Shown: positions 15,602 to 22,122, counted from the stretch's first letter. The stretch is DNA of 22,122 bases from Neisseria shayeganii 871 (GCF_000226875.1 NZ_JH164926.1:1686278-1708399); one strand, 5' to 3'. A program made the numbers and translations. Notes: generated by a model from the sequence alone, not told the origin.

Positions 15602-16210
15602 TCCGCCAACCGCCTGCTCACCGTCTGCCTTGCCGCCGAAGACTGCGCCGCCGGCTACCGCGCCGAGCATTTGTGCGCCGCCGACCGCCGCCGTCTCGCC
15701 GAACACCCGCAGCTGGCCGACCAAACCGGCTGGCAAAGCGCACGCTTTCTGCGCCGACAAATGGAGGACGACGGCAGCGGCTGCCTGAGCCACAGCGACG
15801 GCTGTGCGGCCTGGTCGCCCGCCGGCAGCGGCATCGATTTGGAAACCCTGCGCGCCCGCCGCTTCGAAGCCTGGCCAAAGCTGGTCTGCACCGCAGACGA
15901 ACAAATCTGGCTGCAGCAACACGGCAACACGGCCGAGGCGCATTATCTGTTGTGGACGCTGAAAGAAGCCTTGCTCAAAGCCGCCGGCCTCGCTTGGGCC
16001 GACCTGCCCCGCGTCGGCCTACGCCGCCGGGCGGCGAATTGGGTGCTGGCCGGCGGCGACCGTCAAAACTGGTGCGGCGAAGCCGTCCGCATCAACCGCA
16101 GCCACCTGGCCGCCTGCGTGTGGCCGCCCGAACTGGCCGACGGCATCCACTGGCAGGCTTTCGGCGCCTGGCAGCAGGCCGATATTCAAGTATTGGCGGC
16201 TTTCAGGTAG
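15599..16210 (+). CDS. 4'-phosphopantetheinyl transferase superfamily protein (APE-type locus)
   Basis: The 203-residue protein carries the two signature motifs of the Sfp/AcpT superfamily: GIDLE at 78-82 (magnesium-binding Asp80) and WTLKEALLKAAGL from residue 119 (Glu and Lys of the KEA..K motif). Such enzymes move phosphopantetheine from coenzyme A to a serine of carrier proteins; the two acyl carrier proteins encoded downstream are the likely substrates. The C-terminal third is less conserved. The stop codon TAG at 16208-16210 is part of a DUS (TTTCAGGTAGCCT). A predicted promoter after this gene suggests it may be transcribed from the yaaA side rather than with the main operon. Confidence 0.88.
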   Translation: MSANRLLTVCLAAEDCAAGYRAEHLCAADRRRLAEHPQLADQTGWQSARFLRRQMEDDGSGCLSHSDGCAAWSPAGSGIDLETLRARRFEAWPKLVCTADEQIWLQQHGNTAEAHYLLWTLKEALLKAAGLAWADLPRVGLRRRAANWVLAGGDRQNWCGEAVRINRSHLAACVWPPELADGIHWQAFGAWQQADIQVLAAFR

Positions 16211-16213
16211 CCT
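16202..16213 (-). repeat. DUS that supplies a stop codon
   Basis: An exact DUS on the minus strand; read on the plus strand, its TAG ends the phosphopantetheinyl transferase frame. Translation ends AAFR-stop, with Phe and Arg also encoded by the DUS and its flank. Confidence 0.85.
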
Positions 16214-16286
16214 ACTCCGCCTGCCCCGAGTAAAAACAGCATCAGAAACGTTAAACCGCTTGTTATCACAGCAAACCGCCGCTGCC

Positions 16287-16298
16287 AGGCTACCTGAA
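16287..16298 (+). repeat. DUS upstream of the APE-type operon promoter
   Basis: An exact AGGCTACCTGAA, 8 bp before the -35 box of the predicted promoter at 16306-16334. Confidence 0.85.
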
Positions 16299-16305
16299 AC
16301 CCAGA

Positions 16306-16334
16306 TTGTGCAATCGGCCGCGCTGTGCTTTAAT
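16306..16334 (+). promoter_or_regulatory. Sigma70-type promoter of the APE-type operon
   Basis: TTGTGC (16306-16311) and TTTAAT (16329-16334) are separated by exactly 17 bp, followed by TCAGCCCGC. It would start the mRNA about 30 bases before the ATG at 16372. It also explains why the in-frame TTG at 16306 is not a good start codon. Confidence 0.65.
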
Positions 16335-16371
16335 TCAGCCCGCTTTCCCCATCCCGAGCGCACCGCCACGC

Positions 16372-17121
16372 ATGAATACGCCTGCCTGTTGTTTCCGTCT
16401 CGCCGCCTGGCACGCCGTTTCCACCCGTCTGCATTCGGCAGAAGACTGGACGGCGTGGGCGCAAGACCGGCTCTGCGCCGACCAACTGCCCGACACCAAG
16501 CCCGAAGTGGCCTTTCTGCCCGCCATGCAGCGGCGGCGTTTGGGCTTGTCGGCCAGGCTGCTGTTTCAGGCCGCACATGCCGTATTGGGCGAACACGGCC
16601 CCTGCCCCTTGGTGCTGGCCTCGCATGACGGCGAAATCAACCGCAGCTTCGATTTGTGGCAGCAGCTGTTGCGCGAAGGCAGCGTATCGCCCACCTCCTT
16701 CGGCCTGTCGGTGCACAACGCCACCGCCGGCCAGTGGTCGATGCTGCGCCAAGACATGAGTGAATGCACTGCGCTGGCGGTGCAGCAGGACGGCTTGGAA
16801 ACCGCCGTTTTGGAAGCCGCCGCCCTGTTGGCCGAAGGGGCGCCCAGAGTGCTGGCGGTGCTGACCGACGAACCCTTGTCGGCCGACTACCCCGCCGAAC
16901 CCGCCTTGCGCGCGCCCTTTCCCTACGCGCTGGCCCTGTTGCTGGAGCCGGGCGACGATTGGTCGCTGACGCCGGTGCCAAAAGATGCGGAAGAAACGGC
17001 GGATACCGCCCCCGGCTATTGGGGCGCACTCGCCTGGCTGCGCCGCCATTACCGCGGCGAGCGCGAATGGCGGCAGCAATACGCCGGCGGCCGTGCCTGG
17101 CATTGGCGGCGGCAGGCATGA
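16372..17121 (+). CDS. Beta-ketoacyl synthase-like chain length factor
   Basis: The 249-residue protein resembles the N-terminal ketoacyl-synthase-like domain proteins found in aryl-polyene clusters, where they pair with a true ketosynthase and set chain length. The segment SPTSFGLSVHNATAGQW near 104-120 is the family signature; the preceding LASHDGEINRSFDLWQQLL is also typical. At 249 residues it is too short for a complete catalytic ketosynthase, and no Cys-His-His set is recognised. The frame is open to a TTG at 16306, but MNTPACCFRLAAW at 16372 is the likelier start because of the promoter. Its stop overlaps the next start (ATGA). No partner ketosynthase gene is in the window. Confidence 0.85.
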   Translation: MNTPACCFRLAAWHAVSTRLHSAEDWTAWAQDRLCADQLPDTKPEVAFLPAMQRRRLGLSARLLFQAAHAVLGEHGPCPLVLASHDGEINRSFDLWQQLLREGSVSPTSFGLSVHNATAGQWSMLRQDMSECTALAVQQDGLETAVLEAAALLAEGAPRVLAVLTDEPLSADYPAEPALRAPFPYALALLLEPGDDWSLTPVPKDAEETADTAPGYWGALAWLRRHYRGEREWRQQYAGGRAWHWRRQA

Positions 17122-17891
17122 AGCGGCGCCTCAACCGGCTGTGGCGGCTGCTCGCCACCGCGCTCGGTTTCGTGATGTTCGGCGTGTTCGGCGTGCTGTT
17201 TCAAATCGTGCTGCTGCCTTATCTGCTCCACCCCGAACGCCACACCTTGGCCCGGCAGAAAAAAGCGCGCCGCCTGGTCACCCGCAGCTGGCTGTGGTTT
17301 ACCCGCTATCTGACGGGCAGCGGCATTGTGGCGGCGCATTTCGAAGGCTTCGAGCGCCTGGGCCGCCCCGGCCAGCTGATTGTGGCCAACCATCCGTCGC
17401 TGCTCGATGTGGTCTTTCTGCTCAGCCGCGTGCCCGAGGCCAACTGCATCGTGAAAGCCGATTTGCAGCACAATCCGACCATGAAGGGCCAAATTGCCGC
17501 CTGCGGCTACCTGCCCAACGAAGAAAGCCTGGAGTTTGTGGACACCGTGCACGACATCCTGCAGCGCGAATGCCTGCTGGTTTTTCCCGAAGGCACGCGC
17601 ACCGGCTGGGACGGCGAAGTGCGTTTCCACCGCGGCGTGGTGTCGATGGGCTTACGCAGCGCGCAGGTGATCACCCCGGTGGTGGTGCGCATGCGGCCCC
17701 TAAACTTCAAAAAAGGGCAGCCGTGGTACCGCATTCCGCTGGAAAAGCCGGTATACCGTTTTACCGTGGGCGAAGACATCGACCCGCAAACCTGGCTGGC
17801 CGAAAAGCCGCTGCCGATTGCCGCGCGGCGGCTGAACGACCATCTGCAACATTATTTCAACGAGAGGACCCGCCATGAACCCACTGCATGA
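17118..17891 (+). CDS. Lysophospholipid (1-acylglycerol-3-phosphate-type) acyltransferase
   Basis: The 257-residue protein has an N-terminal membrane anchor (about 11-35, LLATALGFVMFGVFGVLFQI). The acyltransferase motif NHPSLLD gives His92 and Asp97 (HX4D), and FPEGTR contains Glu158, as in the PlsC family. It transfers an acyl chain to a lipid acceptor at the inner membrane. In aryl-polyene loci a homologue at this position probably helps attach the polyene acyl chain to its lipid anchor; this is inference. It overlaps the preceding gene by 4 bp and the following carrier protein gene by 17 bp, so translation is likely coupled. Confidence 0.9.
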   Translation: MKRRLNRLWRLLATALGFVMFGVFGVLFQIVLLPYLLHPERHTLARQKKARRLVTRSWLWFTRYLTGSGIVAAHFEGFERLGRPGQLIVANHPSLLDVVFLLSRVPEANCIVKADLQHNPTMKGQIAACGYLPNEESLEFVDTVHDILQRECLLVFPEGTRTGWDGEVRFHRGVVSMGLRSAQVITPVVVRMRPLNFKKGQPWYRIPLEKPVYRFTVGEDIDPQTWLAEKPLPIAARRLNDHLQHYFNERTRHEPTA

Positions 17892-18135
17892 AGAAATCAA
17901 ACAGTTGATTATCGACAGCCTCGGCCTCGAAGACCTGACCGCCGCCGACATCGACAGCCACGCCCCGCTGTTCGGCGACGACGGCCTGGGCTTGGATTCG
18001 GTGGACGCGCTCGAACTGGGCCTGGCCGTACAAAAACACTTCGGCTTCAAGCTGGACGGCGAAAACGAAGAACTGCGCCAAAGCTTTGCCAGCGTGGCCA
18101 CCCTGGCCGACTTCGTGACCCAACAGCGTGCCTGA
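17875..18135 (+). CDS. Acyl carrier protein 1 (APE-type)
   Basis: The 86-residue acidic four-helix carrier protein has Ser42 in GLDSVDALELG as the phosphopantetheine attachment site. It begins inside the end of the acyltransferase gene with a good Shine-Dalgarno (GAGAGGA, 6 bases upstream). It is distinct from the housekeeping AcpP, which has DSLD. It would hold the growing acyl or polyene chain. It is probably activated by the transferase encoded at 15599. Confidence 0.93.
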   Translation: MNPLHEEIKQLIIDSLGLEDLTAADIDSHAPLFGDDGLGLDSVDALELGLAVQKHFGFKLDGENEELRQSFASVATLADFVTQQRA

Positions 18136-18148
18136 TGCCCGCCCAATC

Positions 18149-18185
18149 AGGCTACCTGAAAGCCATAAACGCTTTCAGGTAGCCT
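18149..18185 (+). repeat. Inverted DUS hairpin between the two carrier protein genes
   Basis: A perfect 15 bp stem (18149-18163 with 18171-18185) has a 7-base loop CATAAAC. It sits inside an apparent operon and is followed by ACCGTTTG rather than a T-run, so it is probably not an efficient terminator. It may lower or protect downstream mRNA. Confidence 0.75.
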
Positions 18186-18233
18186 ACCGTTTGCACCATA
18201 CCTTCGATACTCCATAACACCGCAATCCACGCC

Positions 18234-18485
18234 ATGAACGAAAACGACATCCGCCAAATGTTGATGGACGCATTGGAAAACCTGTTCGAAATCGACACCG
18301 CCAATGTGACCGGCAGCAGCCATCTTTATGAAGACCTGGAAATCGACAGCATCGACGCCATCGACTTGCTCGACCACATCAAACGCCAAACCGGCCATAA
18401 ACTGCAAACCGAAGACTTCCGCAGCGTGCGCACGGTGGACGACGTGGTGCAGGCCGTGATGAAACTGGTGCGGGCCGCCGAATGA
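18234..18485 (+). CDS. Acyl carrier protein 2 (APE-type)
   Basis: The 83-residue carrier protein has Ser39 in EIDSIDAIDLL as the phosphopantetheine site. The sequence differs clearly from carrier protein 1, consistent with the paired, non-equivalent carrier proteins of aryl-polyene loci. No clear Shine-Dalgarno lies before the ATG. The last codon overlaps the following membrane-protein start by 4 bp (ATGA). It is 98 bp after carrier protein 1, with a DUS hairpin between. Confidence 0.92.
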   Translation: MNENDIRQMLMDALENLFEIDTANVTGSSHLYEDLEIDSIDAIDLLDHIKRQTGHKLQTEDFRSVRTVDDVVQAVMKLVRAAE

Positions 18486-19021
18486 ACACCGCCGCGCGGG
18501 TGTGCCTGATTCTGCTGAGTCTGGCCTACCCCGCCCTGTGGTATTACGGCCGCGAACACGGCTGGTTTTTCTGGCTGGCCGGCCTGATGGCGCTGCTGTG
18601 GGGCCTGCGCGCTCTCACGCAGCAAGAGCGCGGCCAACGCACCGTATCCGCCTTGGTGGCCGCCTTTTTTCTGGTGGTGCTGCTGTGGCAGCGGCAGGAA
18701 AGCATGTATTGGTATCCCGTGTGGGTGAACGCCTTGATGCTGCTGCTGTTCGGCGGCAGCCTGCTGCACGGCCGGCCGGTGGTAGAACGCCTGGCCCGCC
18801 TGCAAACGCCCGATCTGCCGCCGCAAGCTGTGGCCTATACCCGCCGCGTCACCCAAATCTGGTGCGTTTTCTTCCTGCTCAACGGCGGCACTGCCGCCGC
18901 GCTGGCCCTGACGGAGCACCACAGCTGGTGGGCGATCTACACCGGCATCGTGAGCTACCTGCTGATGGGCCTCCTGATGGGCGGCGAATACGCCTACCGC
19001 AAACTGGTTTTGAAAGTTTAG
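18482..19021 (+). CDS. COG4648-type multi-spanning membrane protein of APE-type loci
   Basis: The 179-residue protein has about six hydrophobic segments, for example ARVCLILLSLAYPALWYYG, HGWFFWLAGLMALLWGL, VSALVAAFFLVVLLW, WVNALMLLLFGGSLLHG and IYTGIVSYLLMGLLMGGEYA. Proteins of this family follow the two carrier protein genes in aryl-polyene clusters; their biochemical role is not established to my knowledge. Translation is coupled to carrier protein 2 by a 4 bp overlap. In typical clusters an AMP-ligase gene comes next; here 142 bp of non-coding sequence is followed by a glycosyltransferase gene. Confidence 0.82.
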   Translation: MNTAARVCLILLSLAYPALWYYGREHGWFFWLAGLMALLWGLRALTQQERGQRTVSALVAAFFLVVLLWQRQESMYWYPVWVNALMLLLFGGSLLHGRPVVERLARLQTPDLPPQAVAYTRRVTQIWCVFFLLNGGTAAALALTEHHSWWAIYTGIVSYLLMGLLMGGEYAYRKLVLKV

Positions 19022-19071
19022 AGGCTGTTGTCGATCAGCATTCAGCTGTTTTCGGCACCACAAGCGCTTCG

Positions 19072-19079
19072 CCCCCCCC
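19072..19079 (+). repeat. Eight-cytosine tract upstream of the glycosyltransferase gene
   Basis: A run of eight C lies in the 142 bp non-coding gap, about 84 bp before the ATG at 19164. Homopolymer tracts near Neisseriaceae surface genes can vary in length, but no promoter elements were recognised around it. Confidence 0.6.
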
Positions 19080-19103
19080 AAGCGGCTACACGCCTCTGCC
19101 CTC

Positions 19104-19115
19104 AGGCTACCTGAA
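19104..19115 (+). repeat. DUS upstream of the glycosyltransferase gene
   Basis: An exact AGGCTACCTGAA, 48 bp before the ATG at 19164. Another exact copy lies inside that gene (19321-19332, minus strand), encoding VQVAF. Confidence 0.85.
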
Positions 19116-19163
19116 ACCTTTTTCTCCCTTTTCCCTACCCTCCCCGATTGCCCCAGCACCGCC

Positions 19164-19877
19164 ATGTCCGTATTAGCCCTCATCCCCCACTACCGCCACC
19201 CCGACACCCTGCCCGCCGTGGTGGCCGCCCTGCGCGCACACGGCCTGCCCGTGTTGGTGGTGGACGACGGCTCCGGCGACGCCTGCCGAGCCGCGCTGCA
19301 GGCACTCGAAACAGACGGCGTTCAGGTAGCCTTCAAGTCGGCCAACGGCGGCAAGGGCAGCGCCATGAAATGGGGCTTCAAACTGGCGGCCGAACAGGGC
19401 TACAGCCATGTGCTGCAAATCGATGCCGATGCCCAGCATTGTTTCGACGACATCCCCAAGCTGCTGCACGCCTCCGCCGCGCAGCCCGAAGCCTTGGTGT
19501 GCGGCCGCCCCGTTTACGGCCCCGACGCGCCGAAATCCCGCCTGTACGGCCGCAAAATCACCGATTTCTGGAACATGCTGCACACCGCCTCCTGCGACAT
19601 CAAAGACGGCATGTGCGGCTTCCGCCTCTATCCGGTGCCGCCCGCGCTGGCCGTGATTTGGTCGGAAACCGTGGGCGAGCGCATGGATTTCGACAACGAC
19701 ATCCTGATCCGCCTCTATTGGCGCGGCACCCCGCTCGTGTGGATAGACACCCCCGTGCGTTACACCCCCGGCGGCGTTTCGCACTTCCACGCCTGGCGCG
19801 ACAACCTCTTAATCAGCAAAATGCACGCCCGCCTGTTTTGCCGCATGCTGGCCCGCCGCCTCGGTCTGCGCCCATGA
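19164..19877 (+). CDS. Family 2 glycosyltransferase (APE-type locus)
   Basis: The 237-residue protein has a GT-A fold: PHYRHPDTLP at 8-17, VVDDGSGD near 31-38, NGGKGSAMKWGF near 60-71 and the DXD-type metal motif QIDADAQH near 88-95. The C-terminal MDFDNDILIRLYWRG and HFHAWRDN are typical of dolichol-phosphate-mannose-synthase-like enzymes. It has no membrane segment of its own. In many aryl-polyene clusters this domain is fused to the acyltransferase that follows; here they are two genes overlapping by 4 bp (ATGA at 19874). It likely glycosylates the lipid product. No Shine-Dalgarno is evident. Confidence 0.9.
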   Translation: MSVLALIPHYRHPDTLPAVVAALRAHGLPVLVVDDGSGDACRAALQALETDGVQVAFKSANGGKGSAMKWGFKLAAEQGYSHVLQIDADAQHCFDDIPKLLHASAAQPEALVCGRPVYGPDAPKSRLYGRKITDFWNMLHTASCDIKDGMCGFRLYPVPPALAVIWSETVGERMDFDNDILIRLYWRGTPLVWIDTPVRYTPGGVSHFHAWRDNLLISKMHARLFCRMLARRLGLRP

Positions 19878-20806
19878 GTCTGAATGCCGAACATTGGGCG
19901 GCGCAAAACGAGCGCGGCCACCGCGTGTTCCTCCGCCTCACCGAATGGATGGTGCGCCATCTGCCCGTGCCGGTGATGCGCGTCTGCACCGCCTGCGTCT
20001 GCCTGTATTTCTACCTCACCGCCCCTGCGCAACGCCGCCACATCCGCCAATACCAAACCCGGCTGCAACGGCATTTCCCGCATGTCAGGCTACCTGAAAG
20101 CCTGCCGGTGTACCGCCAGTTTGCCGCCTTCGGCGAAGCGCTGACCGACCGTTTCGCCGTCTGGCAGCGGCGCATCCGCTACGCCGACCTGGTGGTGGAC
20201 GACCCCGACAATCTTTATGCCGATATGGACAACCCCGCCCTGCGCGGCCAGATACTCATCTGCTCGCATCTGGGCAACGCCGAAATCTGCCGCGCCCTGG
20301 CCGACAGCGGCCACCACCCGAATTTCAAACTCAACGTGCTGGTGCACAGCCGCCATGCCCAAGCCTTCAACCAAGCCCTGAAAAACGCCGGCGCCAGCGA
20401 GCTCAACCTGATTCAGGTAGCCGAGCTCGACGCCGCCGCCATGCTGGCCTTGGCCGAACGGCTGGACAGAGGCGAATGGCTGGCCGTGGCGGCCGACCGC
20501 GTGCCCCTGCGCGGCGAAAAAACCGTAACGGTGGATTTTCTCGGCCACCCCGCCCGCCTGCCGCAAGGCGCCTGGCTGCTGGCCGGCCTCTTGAAAGCGC
20601 GCACCAACACCCTGTTTGTGCTCAAGCAAAACGGCCGCTATCATCTCAAACTGCGCCGCTTCGCCGACGTGCCGGCTTGGCCGCGCGGCCGCCGCGAAGC
20701 CGAAACCGCCGCCGCCCAACGCTATGCCGACCGCCTGGCCGAACACGCCGCCCAAGCCCCGCTGCAATGGTTCAACTTCTACGATTTCTGGAACACCGAT
20801 GCCTAA
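19874..20806 (+). CDS. LpxL/HtrB-like lipid acyltransferase (APE-type locus)
   Basis: The 310-residue protein belongs to the lysophospholipid acyltransferase group of lipid A late acyltransferases. Motif SHLGNAEIC supplies His132 and Glu137 (HX4E), followed by the block AVAADRVPLRGEKTVTVDFL typical of aryl-polyene-associated members, and it ends PLQWFNFYDFWNTDA. An N-terminal hydrophobic stretch (VMRVCTACVCLYFYLTA) may bind membrane. A frame open upstream to 19148 is a shadow of the glycosyltransferase gene; the ATG at 19874 is chosen for its 4 bp overlap with that gene's stop. One exact DUS (20087-20098) and one 11 of 12 site (20412-20423) lie inside. Confidence 0.9.
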   Translation: MSLNAEHWAAQNERGHRVFLRLTEWMVRHLPVPVMRVCTACVCLYFYLTAPAQRRHIRQYQTRLQRHFPHVRLPESLPVYRQFAAFGEALTDRFAVWQRRIRYADLVVDDPDNLYADMDNPALRGQILICSHLGNAEICRALADSGHHPNFKLNVLVHSRHAQAFNQALKNAGASELNLIQVAELDAAAMLALAERLDRGEWLAVAADRVPLRGEKTVTVDFLGHPARLPQGAWLLAGLLKARTNTLFVLKQNGRYHLKLRRFADVPAWPRGRREAETAAAQRYADRLAEHAAQAPLQWFNFYDFWNTDA

Positions 20807-21239
20807 ACACGTTTACTGCCGCCACCGCAGCGAGATTCTGGTGCCCTTTTTCGACGTGGACGCCATGCACATCGTCTGGCACGGCCATTATGTGAAATAC
20901 CTCGAAGTGGCCCGCTGCGCCTTTCTCGACGCCTTGGGCTACAACTACGACATCATGCGCGAACACGGCCATGCCTGGCCGGTGGTGAAAATGGACCTGA
21001 AATACATCCGCCCCGCCCGCTTCAACCAAATACTGCACGTTGATTTGGCGCTGATGGAATACGAAAGCTGCCTGCGCCTCGACTACACCCTCAGCGACGC
21101 CGCCAGCGGCGAAAAACTCACCCGCGCCAGCACCACCCAAGTACCCGTATCGCTGGCCGACGGCGAAATGCAATACCAAACCCCCGACAGCTGGCGGCAG
21201 GCCGTGCGCCGCTTTACCGGCTACCGCCCCCACCCTTAA
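20799..21239 (+). CDS. Hot-dog acyl thioesterase (4HBT/YbgC-like, APE-type locus)
   Basis: The 146-residue single-domain hot-dog protein has FFDVDAMHIVWHGHYVKYLEVAR at about 16-38, aligning with the YbgC/4-hydroxybenzoyl-CoA thioesterase active-site segment and its catalytic aspartate. It would hydrolyse acyl thioesters; aryl-polyene loci carry such a gene, thought to clear stalled chains. The ATG lies inside the preceding gene (8 bp overlap) with GGAA 5 bases before it. An in-frame ATG at 20616 is a shadow of that gene. It is the last APE-type gene here: a decayed repeat element and an rRNA-modification gene follow. Confidence 0.9.
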   Translation: MPKHVYCRHRSEILVPFFDVDAMHIVWHGHYVKYLEVARCAFLDALGYNYDIMREHGHAWPVVKMDLKYIRPARFNQILHVDLALMEYESCLRLDYTLSDAASGEKLTRASTTQVPVSLADGEMQYQTPDSWRQAVRRFTGYRPHP

Positions 21240-21252
21240 TACACAGCAGGCT

Positions 21253-21346
21253 GAAACCTTTGTCAAACCCCAGTGCAGATGCCGTTCAAAGTGCGGCAGC
21301 GCACAACGCAGAAAGGCGCCGCAGATGGAGGTTTTGCCAAGGTATC
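21253..21346 (+). mobile_element. MITE-like element copy 5 (94 bp), decayed, inserted in a DUS
   Basis: The ends are degenerate (GAAACCTTTGTCAAACCCC on the left, GGTTTTGCCAAGGTATC on the right) and about 50 bp of the middle are missing. The direct repeat AGGCT is still perfect (21248-21252 and 21347-21351); the right copy is the first five bases of an exact DUS (21347-21358). Orientation matches copy 1. Confidence 0.78.
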
Positions 21347-21375
21347 AGGCTACCTGAAAGCCGAAAGACCCCCTT

Positions 21376-22122
21376 ATGCCGTCCCCCACTCCCGCCGCCG
21401 AACCCACCGTCCGCCTGTCCAAACGCATGGCCGAACTCGGCCTGTGCTCCCGCCGCGAAGCCGACAGCTACATCGAACAGGGCTGGGTAACAGTAAACGG
21501 CCAAACCGCCGTACTCGGCCAAAAAGTCGGCCCGCGCGACCGCATCGACCTCAACAAACAGGCCCACCAACAACAAGCCGCCCGCGTCACCATTTTGCTC
21601 AACAAACCCGTGGGCTACGTCAGCGCGCAGGCCGAAAAAGGCTATGCCAGCGCCGCCGAACTGATCACCGCCGACAACCACTGGTCGGGCGACACCAGCC
21701 GCATCGCCTTCCAAGAAGCCCACCGCCGCGGCCTCGCCCCGGCCGGCCGGCTCGATATCGACTCGGTGGGTCTGTTGGTGCTCACCCAAGACGGCCGCAT
21801 CGCCAAACAGCTGATCGGCGAAAACAGCGGCATCGAAAAAGAATACCTGGTGCGCGTGCGCGGCCGCCTGAGCGAAGACGGCCTGCGCCTGCTCAACCAC
21901 GGCCTCTCGCTCGACGGCGAAGCCCTGCGCCCGGCCAAAGTGAGCTGGCAAAACCCAGACCAACTGCGCTTTGTGCTCAAACAGGGCAAAAAACGCCAAA
22001 TCCGCCGCATGTGCGAATTGGTCGGCCTGCGCGTGGTCGGCCTCAAACGCATCCGCATGGGCAAGGTCAAACTCGGCGCCCTGCCGCCCGGCCAATGGCG
22101 CTATCTGGCACCGAACGAACGC
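21376..22122 (+). CDS. RsuA/RluB/E/F-family rRNA pseudouridine synthase, partial at right edge
   Basis: 249 codons are visible with no stop before the window ends. An N-terminal S4 RNA-binding domain (RLSKRMAELGLCSRREADSY, about 13-32, then GWVTVNGQ) precedes the catalytic domain, with LNKPVGYVSAQ near 75 and catalytic Asp127 in AGRLDIDSVGLLVL. The C-terminal IEKEYLVRV and KKRQIRRMCELVGLRVVGLKR resemble RluF, which modifies U2604 of 23S rRNA, more than RsuA; I call the family firmly and the substrate tentatively. The start ATG at 21376 has only a weak GAAAG upstream. It is 136 bp after the thioesterase gene and unrelated in function. Confidence 0.9.
   Translation, partial: MPSPTPAAEPTVRLSKRMAELGLCSRREADSYIEQGWVTVNGQTAVLGQKVGPRDRIDLNKQAHQQQAARVTILLNKPVGYVSAQAEKGYASAAELITADNHWSGDTSRIAFQEAHRRGLAPAGRLDIDSVGLLVLTQDGRIAKQLIGENSGIEKEYLVRVRGRLSEDGLRLLNHGLSLDGEALRPAKVSWQNPDQLRFVLKQGKKRQIRRMCELVGLRVVGLKRIRMGKVKLGALPPGQWRYLAPNER

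Noticed and set aside
16764..17117. In-frame upstream extension of the lysophospholipid acyltransferase
   Set aside because: It overlaps the chain length factor gene in another frame and has arginine-rich shadow composition; the ATGA overlap at 17118 gives a natural start before the membrane anchor.

Overview
The window looks like a chromosomal segment of a Neisseriaceae bacterium, most likely Eikenella or a close relative. The main reason is the 12-mer AGGCTACCTGAA. It occurs 19 times exactly and at least 4 times with one mismatch in 22 kb, on both strands, and it matches the Eikenella dialect of the Neisseriaceae DNA uptake sequence (DUS). The protein families, the divergent ppsA/ppsR pair and the GC-rich codon use agree with this. 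No rRNA, tRNA, CRISPR array, prophage or complete insertion sequence was seen.

Layout. Positions 1-387 hold only an unrecognised open frame at the window edge and the ppsA terminator. ppsA (phosphoenolpyruvate synthase, minus) and ppsR (its regulatory kinase/phosphotransferase, plus) diverge from a shared 363 bp promoter region. prmB (ribosomal protein L3 methyltransferase) and pepD (dipeptidase) follow on the minus strand. pgk (plus) diverges from pepD and converges on aroG (DAHP synthase, minus). Next comes a queuosine-precursor unit: a sigma70-type promoter, a preQ1-I riboswitch overlapping the ribosome binding site, queF, a SMI1/KNR4-like gene and the transporter gene yhhQ. clpB (minus) carries a sigma32-like promoter and diverges from yaaA (peroxide stress).

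From 15.6 to 21.2 kb is an aryl-polyene (APE)-type lipid locus: phosphopantetheinyl transferase, ketosynthase-like chain length factor, 1-acylglycerol-phosphate-type acyltransferase, two acyl carrier proteins, a COG4648-type membrane protein, a family 2 glycosyltransferase, an LpxL-like acyltransferase and a hot-dog thioesterase. The catalytic ketosynthase, ketoreductase, dehydratases, AMP ligase and exporter usual for such loci are absent here, so the locus is split or reduced. A pseudouridine synthase of the RsuA/RluF family is cut by the right edge.

The most unusual content is between the genes. Five copies of a small non-coding inverted-repeat element (94-180 bp, ends GAGACCTTTGCAAAACCC) are each flanked by a perfect 5 bp direct repeat. 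In three of the five, that repeat is AGGCT/AGCCT, the first five bases of a DUS, so the element appears to insert into uptake sequences. Four of the five copies lie between convergent genes. The DUS are also reused as hairpin terminators, as part of ribosome binding regions and once as a stop codon.
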